DNA of 64,000 nt from Roseateles toxinivorans (GTDB lineage Bacteria; Pseudomonadota; Gammaproteobacteria; Burkholderiales; Burkholderiaceae_C), in the NCBI RefSeq assembly GCF_004362525.1, contig NZ_SNXS01000003.1:620001-684000 (forward strand), read 5' to 3'. Below, piece after piece: positions 20,825 to 29,421 of this stretch. The notes beneath the pieces are model-generated. The model worked only from the letters and a program-made list of their open reading frames with translations. It searched no databases and was not told the origin of the DNA. The stretch's first letter is position 1, and each line of letters starts with the position of its first letter. The position numbers were made by a program, and so were the translations under genes.

Positions 20825-21298
20825 TTAGAACAGTTCGACGGAACCAGCGTCCATCTCGTCCTGGGTGACCGGGTTCGGTTTGAGCGGCGCCATCTCGACG
20901 ACGCCTGCACCGTCCTCATCGTCGCCAAAGGTGTCGCGTGCCAGTTGGTCGGCGCAGTTGCGCAGGCGCTGGCTGGTGTGGGCGATCAACTGCGTCGCCA
21001 TGTCCTGGAACTGCAGGGCGGTGATGGCGCCGGCCATCTCGGTCTGGACCTTGTGCAAGTCGGCGTCGTCAAAGCCGGGCGTGGCTGCGGCCTGTGCCAG
21101 CAGGCGGTTCAGGTGGTTGGTGGCGCCGTAGAAGTGCGTCATCAAGGATTCACCTGCATCATCAAGCAAACGTTGCAGTCGATCCAGGTCATTTGTCACC
21201 GTCATCAGGTGGTCCTGCAGATCGGCAGCGGCCAGCAGTTGGAAGACGGGAGGCAGTCCTTCGGACTCGGGCGGTGCTGAGGACGGGTCTTCTAGCAT
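20825..21298 (-). CDS. short CheZ-like protein with D-x3-Q phosphatase signature
   Basis: 157 residues from the ATG at 21298 (GGAG 7 bases upstream), first gene of the chemotaxis run and directly upstream of cheY. It is predicted helical. Residues 91-107 read AITALQFQDMATQLIAH, with Asp99 and Gln103 spaced exactly like the catalytic Asp/Gln of CheZ (D-x3-Q; compare QDFHDLTGQ in the true CheZ at 48983). The C-terminus, QDEMDAGSVELF, resembles the CheY-binding tail of CheZ (TEVDDLLASLGF here). It is some 50 residues shorter than CheZ because the N-terminal helical part is reduced. The inferred role is a CheY-P phosphatase for the local CheY. Alternatively it could be a CheY-P binding adaptor without activity. 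Confidence 0.7.
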   Translation of the reverse strand: MLEDPSSAPPESEGLPPVFQLLAAADLQDHLMTVTNDLDRLQRLLDDAGESLMTHFYGATNHLNRLLAQAAATPGFDDADLHKVQTEMAGAITALQFQDMATQLIAHTSQRLRNCADQLARDTFGDDEDGAGVVEMAPLKPNPVTQDEMDAGSVELF

Positions 21299-21600
21299 CT
21301 CGGCTCCACGGTATTGTTTTGTTTGGTGTGCAGGCACGCGTCATGGTCCGACATCCCGGATTCAGGATCAGGTCCAGGGACGGTCAGCGTCGCTACGATG
21401 GCTAGCAGTGTTCGACAGGTTTCAACCATCCATCACTCTGATCACAGCCCCGAAGGAGGCCTATTTCCTAGGATCGGCCCCCCCCGCCCAGGAAGCATTG
21501 GGGTTTACCCTCAGCGTAACCGAATGCTTCACGGTTCGTCTCATTTTTGCTGCTTTGGGCCTCTGGCGGCGGCGCCTTTCATCCTTGGCATACTCGCTGC
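21299..21600. promoter_or_regulatory. divergent intergenic region with imperfect dyad
   Basis: 302 bases between the chemotaxis run (minus) and the kinase gene (plus), so it must hold promoters for both. The only clear structure is an imperfect inverted repeat at 21492-21530, with arms GAAGCATT and AATGCTTC extended inward by GGTTTAC/GTAACC-like pairing. It is placed about 70 bases before the kinase start, where an operator or a 5'-UTR hairpin could sit. I see no convincing sigma-28 or sigma-70 pair. Confidence 0.35.
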
Positions 21601-22746
21601 ATGACGATTCCCATTGCTGGTCGACGGCTGCGCCTGCTGCATGTCGAAGATTCCGACCTAGACCATCAACTGATGCTGGCGCAATTGCAGCGCGGCGGCC
21701 TGCAGGTCGAATGCCAACGGCTGGACAGCCGCGAGGCCTTCGCCCAGGCCCTGGACCAGCCCTGGGACGCGATCATTTCCGACTTCAACCTGCCCGGTTT
21801 CTCTGGCCTGGTGGTGCTGGAGATGCTCAAGGCCAGCGGCCGGCTGATTCCCTTCATCCTGGTCTCAGGCGAGATCGGCGAGGACACCGCGGTGGAAGCA
21901 ATGCGCAACGGCGCCAGCGACTACCTGTTGAAGAACAATCTGGCGCGTCTTGCGCCTGCCCTGGTGCATGCCATCGAGGCGGCCGAGGCTCAGCGCGCGC
22001 GCAAGCGGGCCGACGAGGAACTGGTGCGCTCCAAGCAGCGCCTGCACGAGCTGGCCGGCCATCTGCAGACCAGTGTCGAGCGCGAGCGCGCGGCGATCGC
22101 GCGCGAGATCCACGACGATGTGGGCGGCTCCTTGACCGCGCTCAAGTTCGATCTGGCCTGGATTGCCCGCCATGCCGAGTCCGATGCGATTCTGCAGCGC
22201 GCCAATTCGGCGTTGGAGACGGTGACCTCGGCGATCGAGGCGAGCCAGCGTGTGATGCACAACCTGCGCCCGGCCATCCTGGAACAGGGCCTGGTGGCGG
22301 CGGTGCAGTGGATGGCCGGGCGCTTCGACCGGCGCACCGGCATCAGCACCGTGTTCACCACCAGCCACGAGCAGGTGCAGCTGCCGCCGGGTGTGCCCCT
22401 GGTTGCCTACCGCATGGCGCAGGAGGCGCTGACCAATATCAGCAAGCATGCCGAGGCCACCCGGGTGGACATCGAGCTGAGCGTGGCTGGCGGGGTGCTG
22501 ACGGTGGAGGTCAAGGACAACGGCCGCGGCATCGCGTCGGGCGATCTGGCCAAGGCGCGCAGCTTCGGCATACGCGGTCTGCATGAGCGGGCCGCGACCG
22601 TTGGCGGCTGGGTGGACCTGAGCAGCACCCCGGCGGGCACCAGCCTGATACTGTCGGTGCCACTGACACCCGACGCCGCCCACAACGCCGAGGATGGCAG
22701 CTTGAACAAGACCGAACACGATCCGTCTGCATGGGGCACTCAATGA
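21601..22746 (+). CDS. receiver-HisKA_3 sensor kinase (NarL-type)
   Basis: 381 residues, soluble, with no membrane segment. An N-terminal receiver domain (about 8-125) has acidic Glu16/Asp17 and phospho-acceptor Asp61 in IISDFNLPG. A coiled coil (about 125-160) leads into a HisKA_3 dimerisation domain with His171 in AIAREIHDDVGGSL. A HATPase follows (QEALTNISKHAEA, VKDNGRGIASGD, GIRGLHERAATVGG). The kinase must therefore be controlled by phosphorylation of its own receiver or by another partner rather than by a membrane sensor. Its stop overlaps the start of the response regulator (ATGA at 22743-22746), showing translational coupling. Confidence 0.92.
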   Translation: MTIPIAGRRLRLLHVEDSDLDHQLMLAQLQRGGLQVECQRLDSREAFAQALDQPWDAIISDFNLPGFSGLVVLEMLKASGRLIPFILVSGEIGEDTAVEAMRNGASDYLLKNNLARLAPALVHAIEAAEAQRARKRADEELVRSKQRLHELAGHLQTSVERERAAIAREIHDDVGGSLTALKFDLAWIARHAESDAILQRANSALETVTSAIEASQRVMHNLRPAILEQGLVAAVQWMAGRFDRRTGISTVFTTSHEQVQLPPGVPLVAYRMAQEALTNISKHAEATRVDIELSVAGGVLTVEVKDNGRGIASGDLAKARSFGIRGLHERAATVGGWVDLSSTPAGTSLILSVPLTPDAAHNAEDGSLNKTEHDPSAWGTQ

Positions 22747-23378
22747 TCCAGGTGATGCTTTGCGATGACCACGCCCTGATACGCCGCGGCATCCGCGATA
22801 CCCTGTCAGACGCCTCGGACATTGAGGTGGTGGGCGAGGCCGGCGACTATGGCGAGCTGCGCACCCTGCTGCGCAGCCAGACCTGTGATGTGCTGGTGCT
22901 GGACATCAATATGCCCGGCCGCTCGGGCCTGGACGTGCTGCATGCGCTGAAGGACGAGGGCTCGCCGGTGCGGGTGCTGATCGTCTCGATGTATCCGGAG
23001 GACCAGTACGCCATCCGCGCACTGCGCGCCGGCGCCCATGGCTACGTCAACAAGGGCGGGGACCCGGCGCTGCTGGTGCAGGCGGTGCGCACCGTGGCCC
23101 AGGGCCGCAAGTATGTGACGCCCGAGATCGCCCAGATGCTGGTAGAGAGCCTGACCACGCCGGTCACCGAGCAGGCCCACTCCAAGCTGTCGGACCGCGA
23201 GCTGCAGACCCTGGTGATGATTGCCTCGGGCAAGCGCCTGTCCGATATCGCCGAGGAGCTGATGTTGAGCCCCAAGACGGTCAGCGTCTATCGTGCCCGG
23301 GTGCTGGAGAAGCTGGGCCTGGCCAACAATTCCGAGCTGACCGTCTATGCCATTCGCAACGGCCTGGTGGCCAGCTGA
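22743..23378 (+). CDS. NarL/FixJ-family response regulator
   Basis: 211 residues. The receiver domain has Asp8/Asp9 (MLCDDHALIRRG), phospho-acceptor Asp54 in LVLDINMPGRSG and Lys in GYVNKGG. A C-terminal LuxR-type HTH follows (LSDRELQTLVMIASGKRLSD, LSPKTVSVYRARVLEKL). I start at the ATG at 22743 because it overlaps the kinase stop as ATGA; the ATG at 22731 is four codons earlier. It is the evident partner of the preceding kinase. Target genes are unknown. It could control the adjacent decayed locus or the divergent chemotaxis run. Confidence 0.93.
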   Translation: MIQVMLCDDHALIRRGIRDTLSDASDIEVVGEAGDYGELRTLLRSQTCDVLVLDINMPGRSGLDVLHALKDEGSPVRVLIVSMYPEDQYAIRALRAGAHGYVNKGGDPALLVQAVRTVAQGRKYVTPEIAQMLVESLTTPVTEQAHSKLSDRELQTLVMIASGKRLSDIAEELMLSPKTVSVYRARVLEKLGLANNSELTVYAIRNGLVAS

Positions 23379-23448
23379 CTCGAGACGCCTGCGGCCCCTG
23401 GGACCGTGGTAGAAATTGGGGGGCCGCACCGCCTCTGCTGCCCCTGCG

Positions 23449-24053
23449 ATGGCCGATCCTCCGCCCACGACGTTTGCCCCAGGCTCGGTGAAGCCGGCCG
23501 CAGGCCTTGCCGATGTCTCGCTGGTGTCCCGGCTGACCCGGCTCAATCTGTGGGTGCTGAGCATGACGCTGGTGCTTTGCTTCGGCCTGATCGCCACCAG
23601 TTCCTGGCTGGCGTCGCGCGAGCGCCAGGCGCGGGCGGCCGAGCTCGGTGCCGAGCAACTGGTCAACAGCCTGGCACCGATGCTGGTGTTCGATGACCGC
23701 AATGCGCTGCAGGCCGATCTGCTGGCCTTCTCGCGTCGCATTGACCTGGTCGAAGTCCAGGTCCTGGGGGCGCCGATGTGCTGTGCCGGCTGGGAGGTGA
23801 CGAGTTTGCACTGATGCTGCCCGGCCTGTCGGACGAGTCGGTGGCCGAGCAGCTCGCCGGGCGGCTGATCGCGACGGTGCGCGAACCGCTGCTGATCGGG
23901 GGCCATGTCATGCCTGTAGGTGCGACCGTGGGACTGGCCTTCTGCCCCTTGGATGCTTGCGAGCCGGCGGCCTTGCTGGCGGCTGCAGATTCCGCCATGT
24001 ATGCGGCCAAGCGGGCCGGCAAGAACTGCTACCGGAGGGCACAGGGTGCGTAG
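23449..24053 (+). pseudogene. CHASE8-GGDEF diguanylate cyclase remnant
   Basis: Two pieces in different frames. From the ATG at 23449 the first reads a cytoplasmic start, one membrane segment (LWVLSMTLVLCFGLIATSSW) and the beginning of a CHASE8-like periplasmic domain (LVNSLAPMLVFDDRNALQAD). Near 23773 this frame is joined, out of register, to the second half of a GGDEF domain (DVLCRLGGDEFALMLPGL, then AAADSAMYAAKRAGKN) that ends at 24053. The rest of the sensor, the second membrane segment, HAMP and the first half of the GGDEF domain, roughly 250 residues in intact relatives, are deleted. No active enzyme can be made. It belongs with the following receptor and YfiR-like genes. Confidence 0.85.
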
Positions 24054-25221
24054 CGGCGGCGCGGCACCGCGTCGCTTGCTACCGCTGCTGGCCCTGGCCC
24101 TGGGCGCGGCGATGGCCCAGCCGCAGGCCTCTGACGAGGGCCCGGCGCTGGAGGAGTTGCTGAGGCAGGGACTGGACCAGCCGCCGAACGCGTTCGAGCT
24201 CAGCACGGCCTCGCGCTTTGCCCAGTCGGCGGTGCAAGTGCCTCCAGGGCCTCGGACTCCGAGTCCACCCTGACCATGTCCTACGGCCATCGGGCCGACT
24301 CGGGCGCCGAGGGCTGGATTGCCGCCAGCGCCTTTGAGCAGCCACGGCTGCAGCAACCCTTCGAGCTGCCGCCCGGAGTCTGGGCCCGTTTCGCCCCACT
24401 CGACTGGGACCGCGGCCGGCGTCTCAGCGCCTACGCCGCCTACCGGGCGAGTGGCGCTTGAGCGAGCAGCACAGCCTGATGCTGGGCCTGCGTCGAGACC
24501 ACACCCGCACGGCCGGGGCCAGCCGGAGTCCGCGCCTGGCCCGGGTATGGACTCCGGCGCCGACCACCGGCGTCAAGCTGCTCTATGGCAGTGCATTCCG
24601 GGGCGCCAATCGCGCCGAGCCGGTCAACCACACCATTCTTGAGGCGCCGCTGCCGGCAGCCGAGCGCGTGTAAAGCCTGGAGCTGGCGCTGAACCATGGA
24701 CTGAGCCGTCAGTGGCGCCTGCATGCCTCGGCCCATCTCGTGGCGATCCGCGGCCTGATGCGACTGAGCCCGGAGTTCCCGGTGTTCGAGAATGGCGCCG
24801 CGATGCGCAGCCGCGGCATTGAGCTGGGCCTGGCCGGGCGCTTTGCCGGTGGTGGTCAGTTGCTGGCCTCGCTGCAGTGGTATCGCAACCGCAGCGATGC
24901 CGCCACCGACAACCTGAACAACCAGCCGCCCCGGCAGCTCAAGCGCACTCTCAGCCAGCCTCTGTGGTCGCCCGACTGGCGGCTGTCGGGGCAGGTGCTG
25001 GCGGCCAGTCATCGCCAGGTGCTGACCGAACGCCTGCCAGGCTATGCGCTGCTGAATCTGAACCTGCTGTGACAGCTCGATGTGCGGACCGAGCTGGTGC
25101 TGGGGCAGCACAACGTCGCCGATCGCCGCGTTCAAGAGCTGCCCGATGCCGGCTCCCTGGACGGCCTGCAGCAACCCGGCCGCGTCTTGCGCCTGAGCCT
25201 GAGCAGGCGCTTCGGTTCATG
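24046..25221 (+). pseudogene. TonB-dependent receptor remnant
   Basis: Starts with GTG at 24046, overlapping the cyclase end. It encodes a signal-peptide-like leader (LLPLLALALGAAMAQPQA) and the start of a plug domain (ALEELLRQGLDQPP, ELSTASRFAQSA), then is broken at about 24240. Beta-barrel pieces continue in other frames: ASDSESTLTMSYGHRAD (24255 on); SPRLARVWTPAPTTGVKLLY and GSAFRGANRAEP (24525-24620); and a C-terminal part to RLSLSRRFGS, ending at 25221. In-frame stops occur at 24671 (TAA) and 25070 (TGA), with at least two frameshifts. Intact receptors of this kind have about 650-700 residues; less than 400 remain. No function is expected. Confidence 0.85.
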
Positions 25222-25737
25222 AAGGCCTGCTTGCGCATTCTCAGTCCGGTCGGGTGCTGTGCCGGGCAGCCGCTGCAAGCCGCTCCGGACATGGACGAGC
25301 ACCAGCTGAAGGCCGCATTCGTCTATCGCTTTGCCCTATACACGGCCTGGCCACCGCCGCCGCTGCAGAGATTAGCGGTCTGCACCGCGGGCCAACCGCC
25401 AGGCCTTGACGAGGCGCTGCAGCGACTGGCCGGTCGCCGCTGCTCGGGTGTCAGCGTACAGGTGATGAGCCTGGAGCGGCCCGAGCAGGCACGCCGGTGC
25501 CAGCTGCTGGTGCTGGGCTTTGCCGGGTGCACCGAGCTCCTGCACTGGATCGCGGAGCTGGGCGATGACCCAGTGCTGGTGATCGCCGATACCCCCGAGG
25601 GCTACCGCGCCGGCGCCGACATCGGCCTGATCCACGAACCCAACGGCCTGGCTTTCCGTGTCAACCTGAGCGAGAGCAAGCGGCGCGGGCTGAGCCTGAG
25701 TTCGCAGGTGCTGAAGCTGGCGAGGGAAGTGCGTTAG
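25219..25737 (+). CDS. YfiR-like (DUF4154) periplasmic protein
   Basis: 172 residues, ATG at 25219 overlapping the TGA of the receptor remnant. The core matches the YfiR family: KAAFVYRFALYTAWP near the N-terminus, then CTAGQPP, QVMSLERPEQARRCQLLVLG, a DDPVLVIADTPEGY block and the C-terminal INLS-type end (FRVNLSESKRRGLSLSSQVL). In known systems YfiR sits in the periplasm and inhibits a CHASE8-type diguanylate cyclase. Here its presumed cyclase is broken. The leader (MKACLRILSPVGCCAGQPLQ) has a very short hydrophobic stretch, so secretion may also be impaired. The frame is intact but may be a gene on its way to loss. Its stop overlaps the fliR stop on the other strand. Confidence 0.75.
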   Translation: MKACLRILSPVGCCAGQPLQAAPDMDEHQLKAAFVYRFALYTAWPPPPLQRLAVCTAGQPPGLDEALQRLAGRRCSGVSVQVMSLERPEQARRCQLLVLGFAGCTELLHWIAELGDDPVLVIADTPEGYRAGADIGLIHEPNGLAFRVNLSESKRRGLSLSSQVLKLAREVR

Positions 25738-26495
25738 CTGAATGCTGCGAGCATATGCTCCAGCGCCACCATGAAGGGCATCTGCATCAGCGGCAGTGTC
25801 ATCAGAATGCCCACCAGGCCCACGCCCAGGGTGATAGGGAAGCCGACCGCGAAAATGTTGATCTGACTGGCGACGCGGGAGATGATGCCCAGCACCAGAT
25901 TGACGAACAGCAGCATGGTGATCAGGGGCAGGGCCACCCACAGGCCGATGCGGAAGATGTCGGCGCCCCAGACCTGGGGTTGGGCCATCTGCAGAAAGGC
26001 GAAGGGCTCGGCGCCGACCGGAAAGCTGTAGAAGCTCTGCACCACGGCATTGATCAAGAGCAGATGGCCGTTGATGACGACGAACAGAAACGCCACCATG
26101 GTGCCGAAGAAGCGGCTGGTGGCCGTGGCCTGGCCACCGGTGGCCGGGTCAAAGAAGCCGGCGTAGTTCAGGCCCATCTGCAGGCCGATCAGCTCGCCGG
26201 CAAACTCGATCGCCGTGAACACGATGCGCACGGCAAAGCCCAGGCACACGCCTATCAGTATCTGCTGCAATATCACCAGCACCGCGGGCGCCGAGTCCAG
26301 CGGAACCAGGGGCATGTCGGGCAGCGAGGCCTGGGCGGCGAACGAGGTCAATGCGGCCAGCGCCACCCGCACGCGCATCGGCAGATTGCGCTGGCTGAAG
26401 ATGGGCATGGCGCTGAACATTGCCAGCGTGCGGATGAAGGGCCAGATCAGCGGCGTGATCCAGGCCAGCAGCTGTGCCTCTGTGACGCTGAACAT
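25734..26495 (-). CDS. fliR: FliR flagellar export gate protein
   Basis: 253 residues, integral membrane subunit of the FliPQR export gate. It begins MFSVTEAQLLAWITPLIWPF and has six hydrophobic stretches. The conserved GELIGLQMGLNYAGFFDP block is near 105-122. It is the last gene of the fliL-M-N-O-P-Q-R run. The TAA stop (25734-25736) overlaps the stop of the convergent YfiR-like gene, leaving no room for a terminator. Confidence 0.96.
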   Translation of the reverse strand: MFSVTEAQLLAWITPLIWPFIRTLAMFSAMPIFSQRNLPMRVRVALAALTSFAAQASLPDMPLVPLDSAPAVLVILQQILIGVCLGFAVRIVFTAIEFAGELIGLQMGLNYAGFFDPATGGQATATSRFFGTMVAFLFVVINGHLLLINAVVQSFYSFPVGAEPFAFLQMAQPQVWGADIFRIGLWVALPLITMLLFVNLVLGIISRVASQINIFAVGFPITLGVGLVGILMTLPLMQMPFMVALEHMLAAFS

Positions 26496-26507
26496 CGGAC
26501 TCGATCT

Positions 26508-26777
26508 TCAGCCCACCACTTGCGGAATGGACTGCAGGGTGCGCTGGATGTACTCGACCAGGGTGGACAGCATCCACGGCCCGGCCACCATCATCACTGC
26601 AATCGCCGCGAGCATCTTGGGCACAAAGCTCAGGGTCGCCTCATTGATCTGCGTCGCCGCCTGGAAGATGCTGACCAGCACGCCGACCAGCAGTACCGAC
26701 AGCAGCACCGGCGCGGCAATCATCAACAGCATGTACAGGCCTTGCTGGCCGAAGGTGAAGACTTGTTGTGCGTCCAT
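26508..26777 (-). CDS. fliQ: FliQ flagellar export gate protein
   Basis: 89 residues with two membrane hairpin segments (GLYMLLMIAAPVLLSVLLVG and KMLAAIAVMMVAGPWML) and the family motif FQAATQINEATLSFVPK between them. Four copies join FliP and FliR to make the secretion gate. It starts 12 bases upstream of fliR and 18 bases after fliP. The length is exactly as expected. Confidence 0.96.
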   Translation of the reverse strand: MDAQQVFTFGQQGLYMLLMIAAPVLLSVLLVGVLVSIFQAATQINEATLSFVPKMLAAIAVMMVAGPWMLSTLVEYIQRTLQSIPQVVG

Positions 26778-26795
26778 TTTCTTGGCTGCTCGAAA

Positions 26796-27578
26796 CTAGG
26801 TGGCGAAAGAGGCGGCAAGTGAGCCGATCAGCAGGTTCCACCCATCGGCGAGCACGAACAGCATCAGCTTGAAGGGAAGGGCGACCAGCACCGGCGACAG
26901 CATCATCATGCCCAGGCTCATCAGCACGCTGGCCACGATCATGTCGATGATCAGGAAGGGGATGAAGATCAGGAAGCCGATCTGGAAGGCGCTCTTCAGC
27001 TCGCTGGTCACGAAGGCCGGCACCAGCACCTTCAGCGGCACGTTCTCGGCCTTCACGGCCGGGTCCAGCTTGGCCAGCTTGGCGAACAGGGCGACGTCGG
27101 ACTGGCGCGTCTGCTTCAGCATGAAGCCGCGCACCGGTACCTCGGCGCGCTTGAGCGCCTCGTCGGTGCCGATCTGGTTGGCGCTATAGGGTACCCAGGC
27201 ATCGCTGTATACCTTGTCTATGGTCGGGCCCATGACGAAGAAGGTCAGGAACAGGCTCAGGCCCAGAATCACCTGATTGGGCGGCGCCGATTGCGTGCCC
27301 AGCGCCTGGCGCAGCAGGGACAGCACAATGACGATGCGGGTGAAGCCGGTCATCATCAGCAGCACGGCCGGCAGAAAGCCCAGGGCGGTGAAGAACAGCA
27401 GGGTCTGGATCGGCACCGAGTAGCTGGTGCCGCCCGCGCCCTGGCCGATGATCAAGGGCAGGTTGGCGTTGCCGCCCGCCGCCTGCGCTAAAGCCGCTGT
27501 GGACAGCGTCGATAACACCGACACGGCCAGGGCTGGCAAGAGCCGCCTCAGCTGCGCCGAGAATAAGTTAATGCGCAC
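26796..27578 (-). CDS. fliP: FliP flagellar export gate protein
   Basis: 260 residues from a GTG start at 27578, chosen because GGGAG lies about 7 bases upstream; the frame extends to 27683 but that part has no conservation. The protein has a cleavable-type leader ([19 protein letters not shown]) as usual for FliP, then membrane segments with [38 protein letters not shown] and the C-terminal [20 protein letters not shown] plus [20 protein letters not shown]. The start codon lies inside the end of fliO (8-11 base overlap), indicating translational coupling. Confidence 0.95.
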   Translation of the reverse strand: MRINLFSAQLRRLLPALAVSVLSTLSTAALAQAAGGNANLPLIIGQGAGGTSYSVPIQTLLFFTALGFLPAVLLMMTGFTRIVIVLSLLRQALGTQSAPPNQVILGLSLFLTFFVMGPTIDKVYSDAWVPYSANQIGTDEALKRAEVPVRGFMLKQTRQSDVALFAKLAKLDPAVKAENVPLKVLVPAFVTSELKSAFQIGFLIFIPFLIIDMIVASVLMSLGMMMLSPVLVALPFKLMLFVLADGWNLLIGSLAASFAT

Positions 27579-27942
27579 CGGGATCTCCCGAGGTGGCGCC
27601 GCCCGAGCCGCCGCCCGAACGAAAGCGCGACAGCAGCTGCGCGAACGGTGCAGCCTGCAGGCCGACAAGACCCGCTGGCACATCGCCCTGCGGCGCCATC
27701 GTGTGCAGGGTCGTGATCTGTTGAGACGTGACCCCCAACACGAGCCAGCGGCGCTCCTCGCCCTGGCCCACTTCGACCGTGAGCAGGCGCTGATTCGGCG
27801 ACAGCGGCAGCACCGCCACCGTGCGCATCAGGCCGCCGGATGCGGCACCGCCCATGGGCGTGCGCTTCAGCAGCCACAGGGCCAGCGGAATCATCGCGAT
27901 GATGGCGATGAACCAGAGGATGGGGTAGAGACTGGTACCCAT
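27568..27942 (-). CDS. fliO: FliO flagellar export assembly protein
   Basis: 124 residues. One N-terminal membrane segment ([20 protein letters not shown]), then a small cytoplasmic domain with the FliO pattern ([34 protein letters not shown]) and a Gly/Ser-rich tail. FliO scaffolds assembly of the FliP ring. It lies 4 bases after fliN and overlaps the GTG start of fliP. Confidence 0.93.
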   Translation of the reverse strand: MGTSLYPILWFIAIIAMIPLALWLLKRTPMGGAASGGLMRTVAVLPLSPNQRLLTVEVGQGEERRWLVLGVTSQQITTLHTMAPQGDVPAGLVGLQAAPFAQLLSRFRSGGGSGGATSGDPGAH

Positions 27943-27946
27943 GGGC

Positions 27947-28390
27947 TCAGAGCTTGGACAGGCGACGCATCCGTTCCGACGGCGTGACGATGTCCGTCAG
28001 CCGGATACCGAACTTGTCGTTCACCACCACCACCTCGCCCTGGGCGATCAGGTAGCCATTGACAAGCACGTCCATCGGTTCGCCGGCCAGCGCGTCGAGT
28101 TCCACCACCGAGCCCTGGGCCAGCTGCAGGATGTTCTTGATCGGGATGCGGGTGCGGCCCAGCTCCACGGTCAGCTGGACCGGGATGTCCAGGATCATGT
28201 TGATGTCGTTGCCGGCCGCGTTGGTCGTGGTCGGCGCGAAGCTGGAGAACGAGGCCGGCGAGACCTGTTCGGCCGGCTGCTGCACCTCGCTGGCGACCTC
28301 GGGACTCTTGGATTCCGCCAGGGCCGCGGCCCATTCGGCGGCCATCGCGTCCTGTTCGTCTGATGAGGATGAGGGATCGTCAGGACTCAT
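27947..28390 (-). CDS. fliN: FliN C-ring switch protein
   Basis: 147 residues. An acidic, disordered N-terminal ~60 residues is followed by a SpoA domain with the conserved INMILDIPVQLTVELGRTRI, VVELDALAGEPMDVLVNG and GEVVVVNDKFGIRLTDIV. It forms the bottom of the C-ring and binds FliH. Its start overlaps the end of fliM by 11 bases. Confidence 0.96.
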   Translation of the reverse strand: MSPDDPSSSSDEQDAMAAEWAAALAESKSPEVASEVQQPAEQVSPASFSSFAPTTTNAAGNDINMILDIPVQLTVELGRTRIPIKNILQLAQGSVVELDALAGEPMDVLVNGYLIAQGEVVVVNDKFGIRLTDIVTPSERMRRLSKL

Positions 28391-29384
28391 GGGCTTCTCC
28401 CAACCAGCTGTCGTTGGAGCTGGTCAACATTTTGTCAATCTTGATGGCGTACTTGCCGTTCGAGGTGCCGTAGTGGCAGTCGAACACCGGCACGCCATCG
28501 ACCTTGGCTTGAATCATCGGGTCCAGATCGAGCTCGATGAAGTCACCGGGCTTGAAGGACAGCAATTGCTCCACCGTTGCCGGCGCGGTGGCCAGCGTGG
28601 CCACCAGATCGACCTCGGCGGCCTGGATCTGGTTCTTCAGCAGCTTGACCCAACGGCGGTCGGGCTCGTTGGAGTCGCCCTGGATGCTGGAATACAGCAC
28701 ATCGCGTATCGGCTCCAGCGTCGAGTAGGGGATGCAGAAATGGATGGTGCCGCTGGTGTCGCCGATCTCCAGCGTGAACGAGGTGGCAACGACGATTTCG
28801 CTGGGCGTGGCGATATTGGCGAACTGCGGCTGCATCTCCGAGCGCTGGTAGTCCAGCTCCAGCGGATAGATGCCGTGCCAGGCCTTCTTGTACTCGGCCG
28901 TCACCACCTCGACCAGGCGGGTGATGACGCGTTGCTCTGTGGGCGAGAAGTCGCGACCTTCGATGCGTGCATGGAACTTGCCGCCGCCGCCGAACAGGGC
29001 ATCGATGACGGCGAACACCAGGGTCGGGTCACAGACGATGAGCCCGGAGCCGCGCAGCGGCCGCACAGAGACGATGTTGAAGTTGGTCGGCACCACGATC
29101 TCGCGCAGAAAGGCGCTGTACTTCTGCACCTTGATGCCGCCAATGGCGACTTCCGGGCTCTTGCGTATGAAGTTGAACAGGCCGATGCGGATATTGCGGG
29201 CGAAGCGCTCGTTGATGATTTCCATCGTGGGCATGCGCCCACGCACGATGCGTTCCTGGCTCGCGAGGTTGTAGTCGCGTATGCCACCCTGCTGTTCTTC
29301 TTCCTGCTCGAGCTTCTGGCTCTCGCCGGTGATGCCCTGCAGAAGTGCATCAACTTCGTCTTGTGACAGTATTTGCTGATTCAT
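28380..29384 (-). CDS. fliM: FliM C-ring switch protein
   Basis: 334 residues. The extreme N-terminus (ILSQDEVDALLQGITGE) is the known CheY-P binding peptide. The middle CheC-like domain contains the GGxG-type sequence ALFGGGGKFH, and the C-terminal SpoA domain ends with YGTSNGKYAIKIDKML. It receives CheY-P and changes motor direction together with FliG and FliN. It lies 37 bases after fliL and overlaps fliN. Confidence 0.96.
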   Translation of the reverse strand: MNQQILSQDEVDALLQGITGESQKLEQEEEQQGGIRDYNLASQERIVRGRMPTMEIINERFARNIRIGLFNFIRKSPEVAIGGIKVQKYSAFLREIVVPTNFNIVSVRPLRGSGLIVCDPTLVFAVIDALFGGGGKFHARIEGRDFSPTEQRVITRLVEVVTAEYKKAWHGIYPLELDYQRSEMQPQFANIATPSEIVVATSFTLEIGDTSGTIHFCIPYSTLEPIRDVLYSSIQGDSNEPDRRWVKLLKNQIQAAEVDLVATLATAPATVEQLLSFKPGDFIELDLDPMIQAKVDGVPVFDCHYGTSNGKYAIKIDKMLTSSNDSWLGEAHES

Positions 29385-29421
29385 GCTGGCTTCACAACAG
29401 AGTGTCCGTTGGTCATCGCCA

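Noticed and set aside
22806-24356. Long open frame on the minus strand across the response regulator and the cyclase remnant
   Set aside because: It is opposite a certain response regulator gene and its translation has no recognisable domain.
25755-26822. Long plus-strand frame opposite fliR and fliQ
   Set aside because: His/Gln-rich shadow of the membrane proteins FliR and FliQ, which are certain.
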